Source: Maribacter stanieri
GTDB taxonomy: Bacteria > Bacteroidota > Bacteroidia > Flavobacteriales > Flavobacteriaceae
Assembly: GCF_900112245.1 (NCBI RefSeq)
Contig: NZ_FOYX01000002.1
Location: 186,001-250,000, forward strand
DNA: 64,000 nt
Direction: 5' to 3'
The notes beneath the pieces are model-generated. The model searched no databases. It saw only the letters and a list, made by a program, of their open reading frames with translations, and had not been told where the DNA came from. Below, piece by piece: positions 58,497-64,000 of the stretch; the stretch's first letter is position 1, and every line of letters starts with the position of its first letter. The translations under genes were made by a program, and so were the position numbers.

Positions 58497-59694
58497 ACCG
58501 TCTTTTAATAATTTCATTGAAGATATCCACGGCAACTTCCGCCTTGGTCTTTAGTTCAAACGTAGTTATGTTAGAATTGGTATCTATAAATGAAATTTTA
58601 TTGGTAGCACCACCAAATCCTGCGCCTTTGTCTCGCATAGAATTCAAAACAATGGCATCTAAATTTTTACGCTTTAGCTTACCCTTTGCGTTTTCTACTT
58701 CATTTTCGGTCTCTAAGGCAAAACCAACTAAAAATTGTTGCTTTTTGTTATCTCCGAAAGTTTTCAAAATATCTTTATTCTTTACTAACTCAATCGTAAA
58801 ATTTTCTTCAGATTTTTTGATTTTTTGCTCAGCTATTGTTTTTGGTCTGTAATCCGCTACCGCTGCGGCACAAATAACAATGTCAGAAGTATCATAATAC
58901 ATTTGAGCACTATGGTACATATCGTCTGCCGACACAACATGTACTACATGTATATTATCGTGAGTAACAGATAAATGGGTAGGCCCCGTTACCAAGTAAA
59001 CTTCAGCACCTAAACTAGCAGCAGTATTTGCAAGCTCAAAACCCATTAGACCAGAAGAGTGATTTCCAATAAAACGAACTGGATCAATTGCTTCATAGGT
59101 TGGTCCTGCCGTTATCAGTACTTTCTTTCCGGAGAGTGGTAAACCTACCGACAATTGTTTTTTTATGAACTCAACAATATCTTCTGGCTCAGCCATTCTC
59201 CCTTCACCAACCAAACCACTGGCCAGTTCACCATTAGTCGCAGGTATAATAAAGTTTCCAAACGAAGCAAGCGCCTCTAGAGAGCTTTTGGTACTTGGAT
59301 GCTTATACATATCCAAATCCATTGCCGGAGCAACAAATACAGGACATTTAGCAGACAGATAAGTTGCCATTAAAATATTATCACAGTTACCTGTTGTCAT
59401 TTTAGACATGGTATTTGCCGTAGCCGGCGCAATTACCATCAAATCAGCCCAAAGCCCCATTTCTACATGATTGTTCCAATCTACCGTATTATCCTCTGTC
59501 TTGACAAAATCGAGTACCACAGGATTTTTCGCTAAGGTGGACAATGTAAGTGGAGAAACAAAAGAGCTGGCACTATCGGTAAGTATAATCTTAACGTTAG
59601 CGCCAGCTTTTATAAATAAACGAACTAAGAATGTTGTTTTATAAGCAGCAATTCCCCCGGTAATCCCTAAAAGAACATTTTTGCCGTTCAACAT
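58489..59694 (-). CDS. coaBC: Bifunctional phosphopantothenoylcysteine decarboxylase / phosphopantothenate-cysteine ligase
   Basis: The 401-residue protein combines two coenzyme A enzymes. The CoaC half (1-185) has the flavoprotein motifs GITGGIAAYK, APATANTMSKM and PAMDLDMYKHP. The CoaB half (about 186-401) has ITAGPTYEAIDPVRFIGNHSSG, AAVADYRPK and FALETEN. It uses phosphopantothenate, so it complements panB and coaE of this window. Confidence 0.95.
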   Translation of the reverse strand: MLNGKNVLLGITGGIAAYKTTFLVRLFIKAGANVKIILTDSASSFVSPLTLSTLAKNPVVLDFVKTEDNTVDWNNHVEMGLWADLMVIAPATANTMSKMTTGNCDNILMATYLSAKCPVFVAPAMDLDMYKHPSTKSSLEALASFGNFIIPATNGELASGLVGEGRMAEPEDIVEFIKKQLSVGLPLSGKKVLITAGPTYEAIDPVRFIGNHSSGLMGFELANTAASLGAEVYLVTGPTHLSVTHDNIHVVHVVSADDMYHSAQMYYDTSDIVICAAAVADYRPKTIAEQKIKKSEENFTIELVKNKDILKTFGDNKKQQFLVGFALETENEVENAKGKLKRKNLDAIVLNSMRDKGAGFGGATNKISFIDTNSNITTFELKTKAEVAVDIFNEIIKRRYA

Positions 59695-59699
59695 ATGTC

Positions 59700-60026
59700 T
59701 TAAGCGTCTTTTTCTGTGTTTCTATGGTAGATTTTATCCATCAACCATTCTTCTACTGCCATTGCGTGTGGCTTAGGTAATTTTTCGTAAAACTTAGAAA
59801 CCTCTATCTGTTCTTTATTTTCAAAAACTTCTTCTAAACTATCGCTATAAGTAGCAAACTCTTCTAATTTTTCTAAAAGCTCTTTCTTTATCTCAGAGTT
59901 GATCTGAACAGCACGCTTTGCAGCAATTGAAATAGCCTCATAAATATTCTCAGTAGGTGCGTCAAACTCATTACGGTCAATAGTTACCGTAGATACCGAT
60001 GCTTTAGAGTTTTTTAAATCGTTCAT
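59700..60026 (-). CDS. rpoZ: DNA-directed RNA polymerase omega-like subunit
   Basis: The 108-residue protein (start at 60026; an ATG two codons earlier at 60032 is also possible) has the Bacteroidota omega-like core TENIYEAISIAAKRAVQINSEIKKELLEKL. It ends with an acidic/EKLPKPHAMAVEEWLMDKIYHR region. Its place between bamD and coaBC is the standard flavobacterial context. Omega supports RNA polymerase assembly. Confidence 0.85.
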   Translation of the reverse strand: MNDLKNSKASVSTVTIDRNEFDAPTENIYEAISIAAKRAVQINSEIKKELLEKLEEFATYSDSLEEVFENKEQIEVSKFYEKLPKPHAMAVEEWLMDKIYHRNTEKDA

Positions 60027-60043
60027 ATTCATAATTAAATTAT

Positions 60044-60871
60044 TTATTTTGATTCAACGTTTTGCGCTTGCATACGTTGTAATTCTTTGTCAATTTTCTC
60101 AATTAAGTTAGTAGCCTCCTTATCAAACTTAGTTTCAGGAAACTGCTTTTTTAAAGCAACATGAGCAGCTTTAGCATTTTTTAAACGCTCTTCCTTTAAT
60201 TGCTCAAAACTATTTACAGCCATATGTGTCAAAGCTTCAACTTTAATGAACATAGCTTCTTCTCTAAATGGTGATCCAGGATTATCTGAAACAAAATTAT
60301 CACTTGCAGCTACCGCAGATTTAAGCATATCATAATTGAACTCACCCAATTTGTTGTATTGCTTTAATATCTCAAACGCTTTTTCTTCTTTTTTAGTAGT
60401 TAGCTCTTGAGCCATAGCATTTGCTTCTGCAAAATATTCAGATTCAGCATAGGTATTGATGAAATTCTGTAATTTCAACAATGCCTTATCCGTATCAGTT
60501 TGATCTAAGGAATACTCCGGAGATAATTTGTAATAACTCTTAGCTCCTAAAAAATTTGCTTCAACAGCTTTATCACTTTTAGGATATGATTTTACAAAAC
60601 GTTCAAATTGGTAACCGGCCATATTATAATCGCCGCGTTGAAAATAGCTGTTGGACAAGAAAAACATAACACGCTCTCCTTGAGGCTTACCTACATATTT
60701 AGGTGCAATTTGCTCAAGCAATCTATTCGCTCTTCTAAAATCACCTTCTTCGTAGAAAGTTTCAGCCATATCATATTTAGCTTTTACATCATCATGCTTA
60801 AGTACTTTTTGGTACTCACTACAAGATTGTAAAGCAATGGCAATCAATAGTATTGGTAAAACTCTCCTCAT
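60044..60871 (-). CDS. bamD: Outer membrane assembly lipoprotein BamD
   Basis: The start is the ATG at 60871, with lipobox ALQSC (Cys17); an ATG at 60883 would add four residues. A TAATTTTG box at 60895-60888 (minus) ends only 5 bp before 60883, which favours 60871. The 275-residue protein has the BamD TPR array (DVKAKYDMAETFYEEGDFRRANRLLEQ and FFLSNSYFQRGDYNMAGYQFERFVKSYP). It anchors in the outer membrane as part of the Bam complex. Confidence 0.92.
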   Translation of the reverse strand: MRRVLPILLIAIALQSCSEYQKVLKHDDVKAKYDMAETFYEEGDFRRANRLLEQIAPKYVGKPQGERVMFFLSNSYFQRGDYNMAGYQFERFVKSYPKSDKAVEANFLGAKSYYKLSPEYSLDQTDTDKALLKLQNFINTYAESEYFAEANAMAQELTTKKEEKAFEILKQYNKLGEFNYDMLKSAVAASDNFVSDNPGSPFREEAMFIKVEALTHMAVNSFEQLKEERLKNAKAAHVALKKQFPETKFDKEATNLIEKIDKELQRMQAQNVESK

Positions 60872-60990
60872 TTTAAAAAACATTTTGCAAAATTAGTGAT
60901 TATCAATGGATTTAAAAAACATTTTAAACCAATAAAAATACAGGCTTTATACCACAAGAATGTACTACCTAAAGAAGATTTAACGAATAT

Positions 60991-61881
60991 TTATGCAGGT
61001 ATGCGTATCATAGTTTCCATAAATGAAACAATTCTATGCTTTAAGGCATCGCTAGCTGTTATTAAAGGTAATCTTACAAAAGGTTTGGCAAGACCTAAAT
61101 ATTCAAATATAACTTTGATACCAGCTGGGTTTCCTTCTTCGAAAATCAACTTCATGCCTTCTTGCATCTTGTAATGATAACTATAAGCCAATTCGGTATT
61201 ACCATCTAAACCTTCATGTACCATTTTAGAAAACTCTTCTGGCAACCCCTGTCCTATTACAGAAATAACACCATCTCCACCTGCTACTATGGTGGGTAAA
61301 GCAGTAATATCATCACCAGAAAGAACTAAGAATCCTGCTGGTCTTTTAGATATCAACTCTTGTACTTGTGTCATATCACCACAGGCTTCTTTAACAGCTA
61401 CAATGTTTTCGAATTTCTTGGCTAAACGAACCACAGTTTCCGGTAGCATATTACTTCCCGTACGCCCTGGTACGTTATAAACTATTATAGGTAAAGGCGA
61501 TACTTGCGCCAATGCTGCAAAATGTTGATAAATACCTTCTTGTGTTGGTCTATTATAATATGGAGAAACAGATAATATTGCATCATAAGCAGATAAATCT
61601 GCCGATTGTAATTCCTCTACTAAAGCCATAGTGTTATTACCACCTATACCGATTACTAAAGGTAATACACCTGCATTGGCTTCTTCAACCGTTCGCATTA
61701 CCAATTGTTTTTCTGCTTTGGACAAGGTTACAGATTCTGCTGTAGTGCCCAACACCACCAAATAATCTATATGGCTTTCAATGTTAAAGGCTACAACTTT
61801 TTTAAGTGCCTCAACATCTACATGACCATCTTCTGTAAAAGGCGTAATTAACGCTACACCTGCACCCCTTAATTCTTTCAT
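60991..61881 (-). CDS. dapA: 4-hydroxy-tetrahydrodipicolinate synthase
   Basis: The 296-residue TIM-barrel enzyme condenses pyruvate and aspartate semialdehyde, the first committed step of lysine and meso-diaminopimelate synthesis. It has GTTAESVTLS near 45, YYNRPTQEG, Tyr135 in VYNVPGR, and the Schiff-base Lys164 in VAVKEACGD. It starts 2 bp after the DUF6913 gene. Confidence 0.95.
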   Translation of the reverse strand: MKELRGAGVALITPFTEDGHVDVEALKKVVAFNIESHIDYLVVLGTTAESVTLSKAEKQLVMRTVEEANAGVLPLVIGIGGNNTMALVEELQSADLSAYDAILSVSPYYNRPTQEGIYQHFAALAQVSPLPIIVYNVPGRTGSNMLPETVVRLAKKFENIVAVKEACGDMTQVQELISKRPAGFLVLSGDDITALPTIVAGGDGVISVIGQGLPEEFSKMVHEGLDGNTELAYSYHYKMQEGMKLIFEEGNPAGIKVIFEYLGLAKPFVRLPLITASDALKHRIVSFMETMIRIPA

Positions 61882-61883
61882 AA

Positions 61884-62417
61884 TTAAATCTCTTTAAAAA
61901 TGCCCAAGTACTTTTTCAATTCTTTTTTAAATATTTGAAAGTCCTTTAAGGGCGTATCTAACATTAAATCATTGTAAGTTGGACCAACTTTTTGAAAACC
62001 AACTTTTAAACGCGCCTTGGTCTTCATTGACATCAAATTCAATAATAGACTGTCTTCGTCATAATAATTTACTAAAAGGTCATATTCCCTACCCAAAAAC
62101 TCATGGGCATAGCTATTTTCAATTTCACCGTTCCATCCTAAATCCTTATCTGAAAAAACTGGAGTGGCATAAGGCGAGTTTTTATCGTAAAAACGCTTAT
62201 AACCAATAATTTTAACTGCGTTAGGATGCAGCGATAACTCTTCTTGAAACTGAAAAAACACTTCTGATTTCTCAAATTTATCTAAATCAACAATACAACC
62301 TACAGAACGTATACCTTTACTCTCACGTGCTACAGCAACTGGTGTTGCCACCAACTGTTTTAATATTTTACGGCCAGATTTCCGCTTAAACTTGTCCTTA
62401 ATTCCTTTTAAAAACAT
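61884..62417 (-). CDS. DUF6913 family protein
   Basis: The 177-residue soluble protein begins with a basic helix (MFLKGIKDKFKRKSGRKILKQ), followed by a predicted Rossmann-like or ferredoxin-like core (IRSVGCIVDLDKFEKSEVFFQF) and a YDLLVNYYDEDSLLLNLMSM segment. It matches the flavobacterial family now called DUF6913, which is found next to dapA. No function is known. It is the first gene of the dapA operon. Confidence 0.8.
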   Translation of the reverse strand: MFLKGIKDKFKRKSGRKILKQLVATPVAVARESKGIRSVGCIVDLDKFEKSEVFFQFQEELSLHPNAVKIIGYKRFYDKNSPYATPVFSDKDLGWNGEIENSYAHEFLGREYDLLVNYYDEDSLLLNLMSMKTKARLKVGFQKVGPTYNDLMLDTPLKDFQIFKKELKKYLGIFKEI

Positions 62418-62422
62418 GTATT

Positions 62423-62444
62423 TTTACATTTAGACAAATGTAAA
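62423..62444. promoter_or_regulatory. Inverted repeat with opposed -7-like boxes in a divergent promoter
   Basis: TTTACATTT (62423-62431) and AAATGTAAA (62436-62444) form a perfect 9-bp dyad with a 4-bp centre, in the 45-bp gap between the DUF6913/dapA operon and the 5'-nucleotidase genes. Each arm contains a -7-like box: TACATTTA on the plus strand (62425-62432, with TTC 20 bp upstream) and TACATTTG on the minus strand. The dyad may be an operator or just two opposed promoters. Confidence 0.5.
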
Positions 62445-62462
62445 TAATATCCCTGCAACTCT

Positions 62463-63248
62463 ATGGCGAAGTTAAAACACTTTGATATTTTAAAAATACA
62501 ACATTATGTTATATTTATAACATTGGTTGGATTTGCATCATGCAAAAATACCCCTGAGCACCTTATTGAATTGACTGGCAAGCAGATAGCTATTGATAGT
62601 AATTATACATCAGTAGATAGTATTCAGAAATTTATTTTACCCTACCATGAACATGTAGAAACCATTTTAGATAGCACATTGGCATATGCCCCATATACTA
62701 TTACTAAAACGGATGGTAAATTCAATACAACGGCAGGTAATTTAATGGCAGATATTGTGTTAAGTGAAGCTAACCCTGTATTTAAAAGCCGAACTGGTGA
62801 AAATATTGACATGGTTTTATTAAATCATGGTGGTATTAGATCAGTCATATCTAAAGGCAATGTTACTTCAAGAACCGCTTATGAGGTAATGCCTTTTGAA
62901 AACTCGGTGGTGGTGGTAGAACTTAAAGGGGAAGCATTATTAAAAATGGTTGACTATTTAATACAATCAAAAAGAGCACACCCAGTTGCTGGTATTCAAC
63001 TAGTATTGAACAAAAACAATACTGTTAAAACATTTACAGTAGGCGGCAAGGCCATAGATAAAGACAAATCCTATTTTGTGGCTACATCAGATTATTTGGT
63101 TACCGGTGGCGATAATATGACTTTTTTTAAAGATGCACTATCTAAAACAGAAACAGATTATAAAATACGTAACGCCATGATAGATTTCTTTTCTAAAGTG
63201 GACACCATAGCACCAAAAGTAGATTTAAGATATTATCAATTACAGTAA
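62463..63248 (+). CDS. Lipoprotein with 5'-nucleotidase C-terminal domain
   Basis: The 261-residue protein has a lipoprotein-type signal (GFASC, Cys27, after an unusually long N-terminus). The 5'-nucleotidase C-terminal domain follows: NTTAGNLMADIV, MVLLNHGGIRSVISKG, AYEVMPFENSVVVVELKG and the substrate-binding VATSDYLVTGGDNMTFF. There is no metallophosphatase domain in this protein; it is supplied by the next gene, one base after the stop. Together they would hydrolyse nucleotides in the periplasm. Confidence 0.88.
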   Translation: MAKLKHFDILKIQHYVIFITLVGFASCKNTPEHLIELTGKQIAIDSNYTSVDSIQKFILPYHEHVETILDSTLAYAPYTITKTDGKFNTTAGNLMADIVLSEANPVFKSRTGENIDMVLLNHGGIRSVISKGNVTSRTAYEVMPFENSVVVVELKGEALLKMVDYLIQSKRAHPVAGIQLVLNKNNTVKTFTVGGKAIDKDKSYFVATSDYLVTGGDNMTFFKDALSKTETDYKIRNAMIDFFSKVDTIAPKVDLRYYQLQ

Positions 63249-63249
63249 A

Positions 63250-64000
63250 ATGGAACGAAGAAAATTTATAAAAAATACTGCTGCATCCTCTAGTCTATTA
63301 ACCCTTGGGGGTTTAAGTCTAAATTCATGCAACGTAACTACAAAAAAACATATTACCATTTTACATACTAATGACGTACACAGTCATGTAGATGCTTTCC
63401 CTAACGACCACGCAGATTTTCCAGGCATAGGAGGTTTGGCTCTTAGAGCTGGTTTGGTAGATAGTATCCGAAAAGAAAACCCACATACATTTCTTTTTGA
63501 TGCCGGCGATATTTTTCAAGGTACCCCCTACTTCAACTTCTATGGTGGTGAGCTAGAATTTAAACTCATGAGCATGCTTAATTATGACGCCACTACTATT
63601 GGTAATCATGATTTTGACAATGGTATTGACGGACTCTTGGCGCAAATGCCCAATGCTAAATTTAATTTTATAAGTGCTAACTACGACTTTACAAATACGG
63701 TTTTAGACGGACTTACAGAGCCGTATAAAATTTATGAGAAAGACGGAATTAAAGTTGGTGTTTACGGATTAGGAATTCAATTAGCTGGTTTGGTTACAAA
63801 ACAACTCTATAAAGAAACCGTATTTCTTGACCCGTATGAATTGGCAACGGATATGGAAACCAAACTCAAGGAAGAAGAAAAATGCGATTTGGTTATTTGT
63901 CTTTCCCACCTAGGGTATGAATATAACAGCGTACAAAAGCCAGATGATTTAAAACTAGCCAAAAGAACCAAATACACAGATTTAATTATTGGTGGTCACA
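63250..64000 (+). CDS. Tat-exported metallophosphatase of the 5'-nucleotidase family (3' end cut)
   Basis: The frame is open from ATG 63250 to the window edge (250 codons). It starts with a twin-arginine-like signal (ERRKFIK) and a lipobox LNSC (Cys27). The metallophosphatase motifs are present: LHTNDVHSH with Asp42 and His44, DAGDIFQGTPYF with Asp87, GNHDFDNG at 118-125, and the beginning of a GGH at the very end. It is the catalytic half of a 5'-nucleotidase/UshA-like enzyme. The window edge cuts it, so a fused C-terminal domain cannot be excluded. Confidence 0.88.
   Translation, partial: MERRKFIKNTAASSSLLTLGGLSLNSCNVTTKKHITILHTNDVHSHVDAFPNDHADFPGIGGLALRAGLVDSIRKENPHTFLFDAGDIFQGTPYFNFYGGELEFKLMSMLNYDATTIGNHDFDNGIDGLLAQMPNAKFNFISANYDFTNTVLDGLTEPYKIYEKDGIKVGVYGLGIQLAGLVTKQLYKETVFLDPYELATDMETKLKEEEKCDLVICLSHLGYEYNSVQKPDDLKLAKRTKYTDLIIGGH

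Overview
The window is a stretch of chromosome from a Bacteroidota bacterium, almost certainly a marine-type Flavobacteriaceae. The evidence is low G+C and very AT-rich spacers, almost no Shine-Dalgarno sequences, promoters of the Bacteroidota form TTG-N19/20-TAnnTTTG (clearest before the SRP RNA and pheT), a PorP/SprF type IX secretion protein, DUF4835, DUF4252 and DUF6913 proteins, a short LeuA, and the gene order bamD - omega-like subunit - coaBC - DUF4835 - recN - fabI. The genus cannot be settled here; Maribacter/Zobellia-like is a guess. No tRNA, rRNA, CRISPR array, prophage or insertion sequence was found, so this looks like core genome with a few accessory loci.

Layout. 1-2.4 kb: a DNA-repair-type pair (radical SAM protein with helix-hairpin-helix, plus its TIGR03915-type partner) behind a spacer with three GGA-N5-TCC boxes shared with a divergent, truncated gene. 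2.5-12.3 kb: small membrane proteins, kdgK, an S33-type hydrolase, a ThuA lipoprotein, panB, an RluA-type synthase, a DMT exporter and a helical-repeat protein. 12.4-19.1 kb: leuA-leuB, a TlpA-like lipoprotein, pheT, a fasciclin protein. 19.3-28.5 kb: lipoproteins, an ABC-F ATPase with complementary motif losses, an SDR, the SRP RNA, a glutaminyl cyclase, a thioesterase and a beta-helix lipoprotein. 28.7-32.6 kb: a signalling cluster (LytTR regulator with a dead receiver, a 59-residue exported CXXCH peptide, a TPR histidine kinase, a NarL-type response regulator). 33.4-43.5 kb: glyA, ytxJ, clpB, a TetR regulator, PorP/SprF, a histidine phosphatase, smpB, pcm. 43.6-49.9 kb: a tight plus-strand run of oxidoreductase, hydroxyacyl-CoA dehydrogenase, YggS, exonuclease fusion, K+ channel, miaA and gluconokinase. 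49.9-62.4 kb: a long minus-strand block with a two-component pair, coaE, ybbR, a glycosyltransferase, fabI, recN, DUF4835, coaBC, omega-like subunit, bamD, dapA and DUF6913. 62.5-64 kb: the two halves of a 5'-nucleotidase encoded as separate proteins, the second cut by the window edge.

How genes work together. coaBC and coaE belong to coenzyme A synthesis and panB feeds pantothenate into it. leuA and leuB are two of the leucine enzymes; leuCD are not here. kdgK and gntK both feed Entner-Doudoroff intermediates but lie 46 kb apart. The most unusual items are the signalling cluster at 28.7-32.6 kb, the asymmetric ABC-F protein, the exonuclease with a degenerate GIY-YIG module, and the boxed operator region at the left edge.
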